Positions 27,247 through 38,900 of a stretch of 64,000 bases of DNA are shown piece by piece (the first letter of the stretch is position 1; each line of letters starts with the position of its first letter). The DNA is taken from NCBI RefSeq assembly GCF_000173075.1, contig NZ_ABVL01000004.1, positions 124,001-188,000 of the forward strand, in the 5' to 3' direction. The translations under genes were made by a program, and so were the position numbers. The stretch is from Chthoniobacter flavus Ellin428. Its GTDB lineage: Bacteria; Verrucomicrobiota; Verrucomicrobiia; Chthoniobacterales; Chthoniobacteraceae. The notes under the pieces are model-generated. The model was not told the DNA's origin and made no database searches. It was given only the letters and a program-made list of their open reading frames with translations.

Positions 27247-29364
27247 TGAGGGGGAAGGGGCTCCGGCAATGGTTCGTCCGCGGAAATCTGCGCGGCCCGC
27301 TGGGAATCGACCGGCGCAACGACCACGATCTCCGCGCCGCCACCGGGCGTGCTGTCGATGGAGAGTTCGCCGCCGATCTGACGCGCGCGTTCCTGCATGC
27401 CGATGAGGCCGAAGCCGCCGCCTTCGACGACGTGCGGAAAACTGCGCAGGATCGAAACCGGCGCCATCGTCCTTCACGCGCAGGAGGACGAAGTGACTGC
27501 CATACTTGAGCTCCACGCGCACCAGCCGGGCATTGGCGTGCTTGATCGCGTTGGTAATGGCTTCCTGGCCGATGCGCAGCAATTGCGAACTGACTGTCGC
27601 GGGGACGAACGGGGCATCGCCGCTGGCGTCGACTTGCAAGCGCACGGCGCCGCCTTTGGTCAGCTCCTCGCCGATGGCCGCGAGCGCGCGAGCGAGATCC
27701 TGATCCAGGAAGGTGCAGTCATTGAGATCGCGGATGGAGCGGCGCGCGTCGCCGAGGCTCTTGCGCACGAGGCGCTGCGCCATTTCGAGATGCGGCAGCG
27801 CGTTGCCGGGCGAGTCGAAGAGCTTTTCCTTGATGACGGAAAGCTGGACCCAAATGGCGGTGAAGCCCTGCGCGAGGGTGTCGTGGATTTCCATGGCCAC
27901 GCGGTGCCGTTCCTCCAGCACGGCTTCGCGCCGCACTTGCCGCGACAGCACCTCGCCCTGCGCGCGCACCCGTCGCTTGAGCTGCCACACCCAGAGCAGG
28001 GCGGCAGCCGCGAAGGCGACGAGCAGCGCGACGATGCGCAGCAGGCGCTCGCTGCTCCACCATGGCGGTCCGCGCAGCACGACGATGTCCTCCGGCGATC
28101 GGAGACGGAGCGAAAATGTTTCTGGCAGGACCATCGCATTGGTCACGCGATCAAGGCGCTGGCCCTGGAACTGGCAGATGCCGGTGAGGCGGAGCAGGCT
28201 GCCGGAGGCGAGCTCGGGAAGCGCGGCGAGCGAACGATCCGTTGGCTGCAGTGCGGCGACGAACGTGGCGTCGCCGGAACGCAGGGTGAGGACGGCTTCC
28301 TTTGCCTGGCGCGTGATCCACAGCATCTCGGCATCGAGACGGATGAGGTCGCTGTCCTTCCCGTTTTTCAACAGTTCCGGCACGGAAATGGCGATCGGTG
28401 CGAGCGCGGCGGTCCTGCCGGTCGCGCGGATGGTGGCGTCCTCGAGGAAGGGGCCATACTGGCCCATCGCCGGAAAGCCGAGGGCCTCGATCTGATCGCC
28501 CGGGACGAGCGCAAGGGAGTCGTGCGTTTCGATGCGAATCGGGCCGGAGAGATCGCGCAGGAAAACAGATTCGCCGGACTCGCTGTGCAGGACGGTGCCG
28601 GTGAGTTTCACGCGATGCTGAAAGGTGTGATGCGGATCGAACTGCAGCAGTTGCGAGACGGTGCGCGGACGGACGGCGAAGGGATCGGTGGGCGCTGCCT
28701 GCCCGATGGTGATCTGCTTCTCGGTCTGGATCTGCATCTCCGGCGCGACGAGCTGGCGGAACTTGCTAAAACGTCCACCGATCACACCACGGCAACGCAC
28801 CTCGGCGTCCACGAGGGCGTCGAGATTTCCTTTCACCGGTTTTTCCGCGCGCACTTCCATGCGGCCGCCATCCATCACCAGCAGGAAGCGCGGCTGATGC
28901 CATTGGGTGTAGACGACGGTGTGAATGACGCCGCGGACCTCGACCCATTGGGCGTCGTCGTGGCCGGAAGCGATTTCGGCGAAGGTGACAAGCCGCGGCG
29001 CTGGCAACTCGCCTTTGCCGAGCAATTGCAGCGTGGCGTTTTCAATGCACGGCGCGTAAAGGCCGGCGGCAGTGGTGCCGACCACTTCCACGCGATCGCC
29101 TTGGGTGATCGTGCCGGTGAGTTCGGCGAGGCGGACGTAAATGCCTTCCGAATCGTCGAGGAGAAAGACGCCCGTTTTGTCGTGCACCTCGGCGATGATG
29201 CCCTGCAGGCGGACGGGTCTGCCGCGCGCCGCTTCAGCATCGGAAAGCGAGCGGATGGATACAGCGGTGGTGAGTTCTCCGAGGGGCGAGGACTCCGCGG
29301 GCAGACACGTGTGCGCAAAAAAGAGCAGCAGGAGTGCAGGCAGGAATCGGGGGGGATTCGCCAT
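27243..29364 (-). CDS. HisKA_3-type sensor histidine kinase with OB-fold-like sensor region, frameshifted
   Basis: A signal peptide is followed by a ~400-residue extracytoplasmic region with two or three OB-fold-like units (VRLQGIIAEVHDKTGVFLLD; VKLTGTVLHSESGESVFLRD; IRLDAEMLWITRQAKEAVLT). One membrane helix follows (about 448-470, LLRIVALLVAFAAAALLWVW), then the dimerisation box RHRVAMEIHDTLAQGF with His494. The HATPase shows RIGQEAITNAIKHA and KDDGAGFDP. After DPAQF the frame is lost at an A4 run on the plus strand (27438-27441); with one base removed it continues HVVEGGGFGLIGMQERARQI and GELSIDSTPGGGAEI to a stop at 27243, in ATGA overlap with the regulator. The apparent 918-codon kinase-regulator fusion is produced only by this indel. 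Confidence 0.85.
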
Positions 29365-29502
29365 GGGGAGAAAATGTTTCTGGGGAGCGCTGCGGGTGAA
29401 CGCGGCGGGCGCAGTCTGGGCATGGATTCAAAAAATGGCACACGAAAAAAGTCACTCGATCACTTGACGGATGAAGAGGCAGAGTGATTCCTACCGGTGC
29501 CG

Positions 29503-29958
29503 ATGCTGTTACCACTGCTGCTTGCCACGGGGATGTTGGTCTTCGGGCTCAATATCCAGGCGCTCATCATGGCGTGGCTGGTGGAGCGGTTGCCGCGGTT
29601 GGCAGAGTGGGCCGTGCGAGGAAAGCGCGTTCGGCGCTTCGTCGGCGTGCTGGACTTGGTTTTATTGCACGTGTTGGGGGCGGCGATGGTGCAAATCGCC
29701 GCCTGGGCCCTGATCTTCAGGGTGGTCGGGGAATTCCATGATTACCCTGCGGCTTTCTATCACTCAGCGGTCAATTTCACCACGCTGGGGTATGGCGATT
29801 TGGTGATGTCGCCTCGTTGGCGCTTGCTGGGGCCACTCGAAGCATTGAATGGCGGGCTGGTGCTCGGTCTATCCAGCGCCATCCTGGTCTCCACCTTCGG
29901 CCACTTGCGCGACGCCCGGCATGGCGCGTCCCACGGTTTGCACCGGCAATCGTCTTGA
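29503..29958 (+). CDS. Two-helix potassium-channel-like protein
   Basis: 151 residues. An N-terminal membrane helix (LLPLLLATGMLVFGLNIQAL), a second (LVLLHVLGAAMVQIAAWALI), a pore segment with the K+ selectivity filter TTLGYGD preceded by AFYHSAVNF, and a final helix (ALNGGLVLGLSSAILVSTF) make it an Ion_trans_2-type pore unit. It has no regulatory domain. A GTG two codons upstream (29497) is an alternative start. Converges on the ABC ATPase gene 50 bp downstream. Confidence 0.8.
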   Translation: MLLPLLLATGMLVFGLNIQALIMAWLVERLPRLAEWAVRGKRVRRFVGVLDLVLLHVLGAAMVQIAAWALIFRVVGEFHDYPAAFYHSAVNFTTLGYGDLVMSPRWRLLGPLEALNGGLVLGLSSAILVSTFGHLRDARHGASHGLHRQSS

Positions 29959-30008
29959 CGGCGGTCCCCTCGGTGCTGGAGCGATGCCCTCCAGATCTCA
30001 GCCTCCGT

Positions 30009-31538
30009 CTACGCCGCACGCTGACCCATCGCGGCCGCGAGAAGGCGTTCCTGCGTGGCTTCAGCGCGGGTGAATTCTCCACCGATGCGGCCTTCGTGGA
30101 GCATGAGGATGCGGTCGCTGAGGCCGAGCAATTCGGGCAGTTCGCTGGAGACGAGGACGACGGCCTGGCCTGCGGCGGTGAGCTGGCGGATGAGCTCGTA
30201 GATCTCGTGCTTGGCGCCGACGTCGATCCCGCGCGTCGGTTCATCGAGGAAGATGACCCTGGGCTCGGTCATGAGCGCTTTGCCGAGGACGACTTTTTGC
30301 TGGTTGCCGCCGGAGAGTTTGCCGACGACGGATTCAAGGCCGGGCGCTTTCACGCGCAGCGAACGGAAGGCGTGATCGTTTTTCTGAAATTCGCGACCGG
30401 CATTGAGCAGCCCGCCGCTGGAGAGATTGCGGAGCGAGGAGAGCGAGAGGTTGAAGCCGATGGTTTCGGAGAGCACGAGGCCGTAGCGGCGGCGGTCCTC
30501 GGAAACGAGGGCCAGGCCGCGGCGCAAGATTGCATGGGGCTTGAGTGGGGGCAGGGGAGCGCCGTTGAGCTCGACTTCACCGTTGCGCCGTTCCCCCCAC
30601 GCGCCGAAGAGATGCATGAGCAGCTCGGTGCGGCCCGCGCCCATGAGGCCACCGAGGCCGAGGACTTCGCCGGGCGCGACGGCGAGGGAAATGTCGTGGA
30701 GGCGGAGCTGGTGCGTGTGCGGATCGGCGACGGAGAGATGGCGAACCCGGAAGATTGCCGATTGGCAATCGAGGAACGACGGGTTTTTTTGTGGGAAGAG
30801 GTCGGTGATTTCTCGCCCGACCATGTGGCGAATTATTTCGGCTTTGTGGCTGTGCGCAGTATCGAGGGTGGCGATTGTCGCGCCATCGCGTAGAACCGTA
30901 ATCCGGTCGGCGAGCGCGAATACTTCGTCAAGCCGGTGCGAGATGTAAATACAACTCAGGCCGCGCGTGCGGAGGTCGCGCAGGATGGTGAGAAGCGTTT
31001 GCACCTCGTGCTCGGCGAGGGCGGCGGTCGGCTCATCGAGGATGAGGATGCGCGAGTTCTTGGCGAGAGCCTTGACGATTTCGACGAGCTGCTTTTCGCC
31101 GACGCCGAGGCGGCCCAGAGGCGAGGCGGGATCGATGGCCACGCCGAACCGCTGGAGCAGCGTGCGGGCGTCGTGATGCAGCTTCGACCAATCGATGAAC
31201 GGCCCGCGGCACGGGGCGGCGCCGAGAAAGATGTTTTCCGCGACGGTCATTTCGTCGATGAGCGCGAGCTCCTGGTAGATGACGGCGAGGCCGGCGCGCT
31301 CGGCATCGGCGATGCCGTGGAAGCGGGCGGGCTGGCCGTCGACGGTGAGCTCGCCTTCGTACGAGCCGTACGGGTGCAGGCCGCTGAGGAGTTTGATCAG
31401 CGTCGACTTGCCGGCGCCGTTCTCGCCGCACAGCGCATGGATCTCGCCGGGGCGGAGATCGAAGGAGACGTCCTTGAGCGCGGTGACGCCGGGAAATTTT
31501 TTTGTAATGCCGTGGGCGGCCAGGATGGGGGCGGACAT
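30009..31538 (-). CDS. Sugar ABC transporter ATP-binding protein (XylG/MglA/RbsA type)
   Basis: 509 residues: two ABC domains in tandem, standard for the CUT2 sugar importers. Domain 1 has Walker A GENGAGKST (38-46), signature LGVGEKQLVEI and Walker B ILILDEPTAAL. Domain 2 has a degenerate Walker A (GGLMGAGRTE), signature LSGGNQQKVVLGKAL and Walker B VIFLDEPTRGID, the usual asymmetry of this family. A good Shine-Dalgarno (AAAGGAG, 7 nt before the ATG) is present, unlike most neighbours. It follows the binding-protein gene by 83 bp; no permease gene follows, because the convergent channel gene begins within 50 bp. Confidence 0.93.
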   Translation of the reverse strand: MSAPILAAHGITKKFPGVTALKDVSFDLRPGEIHALCGENGAGKSTLIKLLSGLHPYGSYEGELTVDGQPARFHGIADAERAGLAVIYQELALIDEMTVAENIFLGAAPCRGPFIDWSKLHHDARTLLQRFGVAIDPASPLGRLGVGEKQLVEIVKALAKNSRILILDEPTAALAEHEVQTLLTILRDLRTRGLSCIYISHRLDEVFALADRITVLRDGATIATLDTAHSHKAEIIRHMVGREITDLFPQKNPSFLDCQSAIFRVRHLSVADPHTHQLRLHDISLAVAPGEVLGLGGLMGAGRTELLMHLFGAWGERRNGEVELNGAPLPPLKPHAILRRGLALVSEDRRRYGLVLSETIGFNLSLSSLRNLSSGGLLNAGREFQKNDHAFRSLRVKAPGLESVVGKLSGGNQQKVVLGKALMTEPRVIFLDEPTRGIDVGAKHEIYELIRQLTAAGQAVVLVSSELPELLGLSDRILMLHEGRIGGEFTRAEATQERLLAAAMGQRAA

Positions 31539-31621
31539 GGGCGAACTCCTTTACTATCGTGCGCGGTCGGGTGGAAGAGCGAGCACGCAAAAGGCGCCGA
31601 CAGCCTATGCTATGCGCGTGA

Positions 31622-32686
31622 CTATTGTCCCTTCGCGTTCCCAAAAACCTCCTCCGCAGTGTGGAAGCCGTCCTTGATTACGGTCTCGCGGAGATTGTCC
31701 TTGGTCACGGGAATGACATCGAGCAGTACCGTCGGCACCTCGATCTGGCCGTTGTCGTAGCTCCCTTTGGCAATGACCGGGCGGTGTTTGGCGAGCTTCA
31801 CCGCATACTCGGCGGCCTGGTCGGCGAGATTTTTCAGCGGCTTGTAAATGGTCATGCTTTGGGTGCCGGCCACGATCCGCTGGCAGGCCGCCAGGTCGGC
31901 ATCCTGTCCGGTCACGAGCACCTTGCCGGCCAGACCTTCCTCGATCAGCGCCTGAATCGCTCCGCCGGCCGTGCCATCGTTGGAGGCCAGGATGGCGTCG
32001 AAATTGTGCCCCGCCTTGTTGATGCCGGCGTTGGCCACTTTCTTCGCATTCTCCGGTTTCCAGTCATCGACCCAGTCCTCATGGACGACTTCGATCGCCC
32101 CGCTTTCGATGAGCGGTTGGAGGACTTTGTCCTGCCCGGCTTTGAAGACCACGGCATTATTGTCGGTCTTGGCACCGTAAAGACGAATGATCCGCTTTTT
32201 ACCGGGGCCCGCCTTGGTCAATGCATTTACCAAGTATTGCGCTTGGAGTTCGCCCACGCGGAAGTTATCGAAGGTCATGTACAGGTCGAGATCGCAGTTC
32301 CGGATGAGCCGGTCGTACGACAAAACCGGGATGCCGGCGTCGTGCGCGAGGTTCACGGCCTTGGCCATGGCGTCGCCGTTGTGCGGGGCGATCACGATCA
32401 CGTCCACACCTTCGGTGATGAGCGACTGCACATCGTTGACCTGCCGGACGTCGTCGCCATTGGCGCTTTGGACTTTGACATCCGCGCCAAGTTCCCCGGT
32501 CTTTTTAACGAAATTGTCACGGTCCCGCTGCCAGCGTTCTTCCTTCAGAGTATCCAGAGAAAGACCGACCAGTGGGCGGGCGCGTTTTTTGCTCGAAACG
32601 GGGGTTGCACCGGAACGAGTCAACACCAAACCAGTGACGACGCTGATAAGACACGAAAGGACAACGAGGGCGAGACGTAATTTCAT
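31622..32686 (-). CDS. xylF: D-xylose-type ABC transporter substrate-binding protein
   Basis: 354 residues. An N-terminal helix (RLALVVLSCLISVVTGLVLT) acts as signal peptide or anchor. The mature part follows XylF closely: VGLSLDTLKEERWQRDRDNF, DVIVIAPHNGDAMAKAV, IPVLSYDRLIRNCDLDLYMT, RIIRLYGAKTDNNA and ILASNDGTAGGAIQAL. It captures pentose (xylose-type) sugar in the periplasm and delivers it to an ABC importer; the exact ligand is inferred. First gene of the pair with the ATPase. The ATG is preceded by nine C and six T residues (TTCCCCCCCCCTTTTTTGG) and no Shine-Dalgarno. Divergent from the giant repeat gene. Confidence 0.88.
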   Translation of the reverse strand: MKLRLALVVLSCLISVVTGLVLTRSGATPVSSKKRARPLVGLSLDTLKEERWQRDRDNFVKKTGELGADVKVQSANGDDVRQVNDVQSLITEGVDVIVIAPHNGDAMAKAVNLAHDAGIPVLSYDRLIRNCDLDLYMTFDNFRVGELQAQYLVNALTKAGPGKKRIIRLYGAKTDNNAVVFKAGQDKVLQPLIESGAIEVVHEDWVDDWKPENAKKVANAGINKAGHNFDAILASNDGTAGGAIQALIEEGLAGKVLVTGQDADLAACQRIVAGTQSMTIYKPLKNLADQAAEYAVKLAKHRPVIAKGSYDNGQIEVPTVLLDVIPVTKDNLRETVIKDGFHTAEEVFGNAKGQ

Positions 32687-32998
32687 CCAAAAAAGGGGGG
32701 GGGAATACGCGATGATAAAGACTGCGGGTCAGAAAAGCCAAGTCGAGAGCCATCGTGTCGTGAAAAACATGACAAATGAAGTTGTTTGGTTATGACCGAA
32801 AATTCCAGAGTAATTGGCCTTCTGTGGAACCTCCCAGAACCCTTAGGATGTTTTTCCGTCAAAACCCGGTAAAATTATTTTGACCAGAGCCTCCGATAGG
32901 CTGAATCTGTCCAACTGAAACCGTACTAATTTCCCCCAGTCCGCATCCCGTTTTCCCCCCGTTTCCCCGCCCCAACTGTCCCCAAACGTATCCCCATC
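32687..32998. promoter_or_regulatory. Divergent promoter region, xylF-type gene / giant repeat gene
   Basis: 312 bp without a gene. On the plus strand the last ~70 bases before the giant gene are C-rich and nearly free of AGGAGG-like sequence (GTTTTCCCCCC, GTTTCCCCGCCCC, TATCCCCATC then ATG). On the other side a G9 run at 32695-32703 gives the minus-strand gene a C9 leader. A weak dyad GTCGTG-AAAAA-CATGAC at 32758-32774 could be an operator (5 of 6 arm positions pair). No -35/-10 pair was assigned. Confidence 0.4.
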
Positions 32999-35900
32999 AT
33001 GGTTAAAAATACCCCGAAGAAGCGTAAAGGTCCGCGCATCTCTACCCAGTTCATCAAGCGACTTTCGTCGTGGTTGGTGCTCTCTACCGCGCTGACGCTG
33101 GCTGTCCGTTCCGCATCCTCTCTGTTCTGGGATGCCGATCAAAACGCCACTGGCAACGTCACTGATGGAACCAATCTCGGTGGTACGGGTACCTGGGATT
33201 TAAATTCCACCGCCAACTGGTGGGATGGAAGCTCGGCCAGCGATACGCAGTGGCAAAATGGGGACGCTGCCACGTTTGTCGGACCGAGCGGAACGGTGAC
33301 TTTGGGGACGCCGATTATTGCTTCGGGACTGACGTTTAATTCCGCTGGATTCACGCTTGCGGGGACGGGATCCAATGTCATTACGTTGAATGCGCAGCCG
33401 GCCACGGTGGATGGACGGGTGAACCCGACGATCATGGCGAACGCTTCGGCGACGATCAGTGCGGGGCTGGCGTTGAATGGTTCGCAGAACTGGACGGTTG
33501 GACCGCTCTTCCAGCGGCTCATCGCCACAGGGAAAATCACGGACGCTCTCAACGTCGGCAGTATTTACAAGACCGGCAATGGCACTCTCGTCCTGGGCAA
33601 CGCCAATGCGTCGACCACGCCGGACTCCTTCTCGGGGATGGTCACGGTCGTCAAGGGCCTGCTCATCGTTCGCGATCCGTCGGATCTCGGCACGGGAACG
33701 TCCACCGTCCAGATCGGTGGCGATCGCACGCTGGGCGGCGGCACGCTACTGCTGGCGCCCACGAATCCCTTTGCTCCGACGACCTTCAACCGGAATTTCT
33801 ACGTCCAGGGCGGCGGTGTGCCCACCGGTAATGTGCTCAACAACGGGGGGGGGCTGAATGCTCTCTCGCTGGGCGCTCTCTCCACGGTTGGGCCGATCAC
33901 CATCAATGGCTCGATCACCACCTCGAGCTTCTTCGAAAATCGCATAACCGCGACCTTCGGTCCGCTCACGTTGAACGGCCCCCTGGTCCTCGGCGGGACG
34001 CAGGATCTGGTGCTCTACGGTGCGGGTAATATCATCATCAACGGCCAGGTGCAGGGCGCGGGCCGTCTGGTCAAGACCCAGGCGGGTTCACTGGGCATTA
34101 CCTTGTGGCTCACGAACACGGCCAACGCCAGTACTGGCGGTCTCACGGGCGACATTCGTATCGACAACGGCACCGTGCGCGTTTCGGATGGACGTCAGCT
34201 TGGTGCTTCCACCACGGCCACGGCCATTCGCTTCAACGGTGGCACGCTCGAAGTGCGGGCGGACGCGGCCGCGGTGCCGACCTTCCTTGGTCATAACGTC
34301 AGTACCGTGGACAACAACGGCACGATCTACCTCGATCGCGCGATTGGCGGTTCGAGCATCAACCAGACGGTCACCTTCGGCGCCTTCCAGTTCGGCAATA
34401 GCGGCCGGACGCTCACGCTGAATGGTCGCGACGGTTACAGCTTCTCGATTGGTTCCCTCGGCGCGCTGTTCGGTAACTCCACCGGCAACAACTTCGCGTT
34501 GACGACCGGTTCTATCAATGGCCTGACAACCTTCAACGGCAACACCACCATTGGTGATTCCGGCGGCGTTCGGAACCTCACCTTCACCACAACCGGCGAT
34601 GCCGTGTGGAACGGCAGCCTGCAGCAAAATGCCGGTTCGGCGGTCCCGGCCTTTATCAAGTCGGGCGCTGGTACGCTATTCTTGTACACCAGCAATTCGA
34701 ATGTGAATAGCGTGGGCACCACCGCGTCCACCACGCTAACGGTGGCCAGCAATGTCGGCATTGCGGTCGGGCAAAGCGTGAGCGGCACCGGCGTCCCGGT
34801 GGGGACCACGGTCCTGGCGATCAATGGTAACACGGTCACGCTGAGCCAGGCGGCCGGTGTGGCGAGCGGCGGCGCGGTGGTTTTTGCCGGCAGTATCAAC
34901 ACCACCGCCTCGGCGACGACTTTGTCCAACACCATGACGCTGGCCAACACGGCCGGGCTCACGGCCGGTGAATTGGTCAGTGGCGCCGGGGTGGCGTCCG
35001 GGACCATCATTACGGCGATCAATGGCAACACGGTGACGCTCAGTCAGGCGGCCGGGGTGGTCGATGCGACCAGCCTGAGCTTCGGGGGCGGCACTGCGAC
35101 CACCAGTTCCGCGGCGACGACGAATGTATCAACGATCACTGTGGCCAGCGCCGCGGGTATTTCGGTCGGTGAAGAGATCACGGGTGCAGGTATTCCGGCC
35201 GGCAGCACGGTGACCGCGATCGCCGGCAACGTCCTCACGCTCGATCACCTCGCCACTGTGAGCAGCGGTGCGGCTTTGAGTTTCGGCGGCATGACGATCA
35301 CTGGCGGGACCACGATCAACGGCGGCACCCTGGTGGTGAACCAGATCGGCGGCGCCTCGGGTGGTTCGCTGAACGGCGTGGCCGGTGGTGTCCTGAACAT
35401 CAGTTCAGCCGCGCTCAACTACGTCGGCGCCCAAGGCACCGGCGATGGTGAAACGACGGCCAAGGTCATCAACCTGAACAACACCGGCAGCGGCCTGATC
35501 TTCGCCAATCAGACGGGCAGCGGCTTGGTGTTGACGAGCAACATCGCCTCGGCCGGATCGTCCGGTGCGGCCAAGACTTTGTTCATCGGTGGCGTTAGCA
35601 CCGCGACCAATACGATCAACGGTGTATACTCGAATACCTCGGTGTCGGGAGTCAGCACGCTCTTCAAGGTGGGTACGGGTACGTGGTTGTACTCGCCGTT
35701 GGCTTCGAACTACGTCGACCCGAATCCGTCGCTGGTCGGTGCAACTACGACGACCTCGGCCGGCACGGCGGTTGGCAATGCCACCTTAACGGTAACCAGC
35801 AGCGCTAGTTTCGTCGTTGGCCAGGCGATCACGGGCACGAACCTGCCTCCGGGGGCGTTTATTGCCTCTATTCCGGATGGCACTCACATCGTCCTGAATA

Positions 35901-38900
35901 CGACCATTCCCACGACGGCGGTGGCTTCCGGTATTACGATCGGTTCTTCCAGCCTTGCTGCTCAAGTGGCGACGACCGCTTCGGCCGGCGCAAACACGAA
36001 TGTCATTACCGTCGCCAGCACGGCGGGATTGGTGCCCGGCCAGGTGGTGACTGGCAGCGGCATTCCTTCGGCCACGGTCATCACCTCGATCGTGGACGCA
36101 ACCCATTTCACGATTAGCACCGCTCTCGGTGGTACGGTGAACAGCGGCACGACCATCTCGTTTGGCGCGGTGCAAAACTTCACCGGTGATGTGCAGATTG
36201 CGGGTGGCACGCTGCAGATTCAGCCGACGGCGGCGACCGGCCACGGGTCGGATGTCATCAACGACACCAGCCGGATCGTTTTCCTCGCGGACACACTCGA
36301 GGGGAATACCGGCGCTTATGCCAATGGCACCTTTGAATATCTCGGCCTGAGCGGCGCCAATACTTCCGAGACGGTGGGCCAGCTTATTCTCTCCGGTGGT
36401 AGCAACGTTGTCAAAGTCACCCCCGTGGGAGCGGGTGGTGGCGCTACCCTTACTTTCAATGGTTCGACCCTGCGCTTGCCGGGTACGTCCGTGAATTTCG
36501 TGACCTCGACCGGGAACATCGTTCTCAACTCCGCGCCCATCGGTTTGGTGGGCGGCTTCGCGTACTATAATGGGGCGGACTTTGCTTATGTTCCCTCGGT
36601 GGGAGGGGCGTTGCGCGCTCCCGTGTACGGGACCGATGCGGGCTTCAGTCCAGTGGATACCATCGCGGCGAACACCAACGTCATGCTGGCCACCAGCCAG
36701 ACCCTTGCCTCGTCGACGACGCTGAGCAGCCTCAAGATGACCGGCGCCGGCACGACGCTGACGTTGGCTTCCGGTCAGACTTTAACCCTCGATACCGGGG
36801 CCGGCGTGGCCAGTGGCATCCTGGTTTCGGGCGGAAATTCCGTGACCATCACCGGTGGAACGGGCTTGACCGCCGGATCGGCGACGGCGGCCGGGGGAGG
36901 CACGACCAGTGGCAATCCCACCATTGCAGTGACCAGCACCAGCGGTCTCCTGCCGGGGATGGCAATCAGCGGCAGCAACATTCCGGCCAACACCGTGGTG
37001 CTCGCGGTGATCGACGGCACGCACCTGTTGCTGAACCAGAATGCCTCGGCAACGGGCACTGGGATTACCTTTACGTTGGGTAGCGATCTCGTCTTCCGGA
37101 CAGATTCGGCCAGCGATGTGCTGACCCTTTCCACGCCGATCACCAATACGACCAACTTCGGCATCACGAAGGATGGCGCTGGCACCTTGATCCTCAATGG
37201 GGCGCAGGCCTACAACGGAACGACCACCATCAACGAAGGCACGATCCAGCTCGGTGTGGGTAGCCGTCTCGGTGGCGGTGCGGTCAGCAACAACAACAAT
37301 CTCGTTATCCGCGGGGGCGCCACGCTCGACGTCAATGGGCAGAGCATCGGAGTCGCCGGCTTCAATGGAGCCGGTGTGGTCACCAACAGCGGTGGCAGCG
37401 CTACCTTGACGATCGGCAACAACAATCAGGGCGGTACTTTCGACGGCGTCATCCAAAACGGCGCGGGGACGCTGGGATTGACCAAGGCGAGTGGCAACAC
37501 GATCGCGCTCACCGGCGTGAACACCTTTACCGGCCCGCTGACCATGGCCGGGGGCACGCTGCAAGTGACCCAACTGACGGATATCGGTGTGGCCGGCCCG
37601 CTGGGCCGTGGTAATACGTCAAACAACGCCGGCAGCCTCATTTTCAACGGTGGCATCCTCCAGTACACCGGTGCGCAGGCCAACATCTACCAGACGACCC
37701 AGAGCCCGTCGGTCAGTTTCAATCGTCTGTTCTCCTTGCAGGGGAACGGCACCTTTGCTTCCGACGGCACCTTCGGCAACGTCGGCAACGGCACCGGCGG
37801 GACAGGCAACAATGCCGCGGTGATCTTCAACAACACCGCCCCGGTGGCGTTTATCGGTACGGGCACGCGCACGTTGACCCTGCAAGGTGGCTCGCAGGGC
37901 GACAACGAATTCGATCCGCAGTTGATCAATAACCCGAATGGTGGCGGCGCGCTGTCCCTGACCAAGGCCGGCAGCGGCTTGTGGATTCTGAATCCGGCAA
38001 CCTCAAACACTTACTCGGGAGCGACGACAATTACCGGGGGCGCCCTCCAGGTGGCGCCGTTGTCGGCGGCGGTGCAAGGCTTGTCGGCCAATAGCAACCT
38101 CGTCCTCAACGGCGGTGTTCTCCAAACCACCGGCCTTTTCAATCAAGCCCTTGGGACAGGCGCCGGGCAGGTCAATTTGTCATCGGCCTTCGGGGCGTCA
38201 GGCTTCTCGTCCTCCGGTGTTGGTGCGAGTTCCAGATTGGTTGTCTCCCTGGGTGGGGGTGCTACTATCACGTGGGGCACTCCGACCTTTAATCTGTCGA
38301 CTTTGCTTTTGAGCAATGCCACTGCGCTCGGGGAAGTGGAGTTCGCAAATAACATGGTCCTCAATGGCCAGGGTGTTGCCGCGACTCCCACTGTCACGAC
38401 TAACAATGGCAGCGCGACAATCACAATCACCGCCGGCACCACGACTGGCCTGCAGATTGGACAGGTGGTTACCGGGACAAACATTCCGGCTGGCTCTATC
38501 GTCACCAGCATTGTCAATGGGACCCAGTTCACGATCAGCGCCAACGCCACTGCGTCGGGAACCGGGATTTCGGCGAACATCGCGGCGGGCGGTTTCCGTA
38601 ATATTCAGGTCGATGACAATGGCAATGCCAACACGGATTATGCCATCGCCTCCGGCGTCATTTCGGGAACGGGGTCTCTCGGCAAAAGCGGTACCGGCAT
38701 TCTCTGGCTGACCGGAAACAATACCTTCACCGGCAGCGGCACGGCGACTGCCGGCACCGGCGGTGTTATCGTTGCCAACGGGACCATCGTCATCAGTGGC
38801 TTCGGCAATAACAGCGCCCTCGGCGCCCTCACCCCGGGGGGAACAGATATCCAGGACCGCTTGGTCATCGGTGCGGCAGGCAACACCGGCAGCGTCATTT

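Noticed and set aside
26608-29364. Hybrid histidine kinase fused to a response regulator
   Set aside because: Fusion exists only because of a one-base indel at 27438-27441; the ATGA junction and resumed kinase homology show two genes.
27397-29487. 696-codon plus-strand frame opposite the histidine kinase
   Set aside because: It is a shadow of the kinase gene; no domain or plausible start, and codon use is that of an antisense strand.
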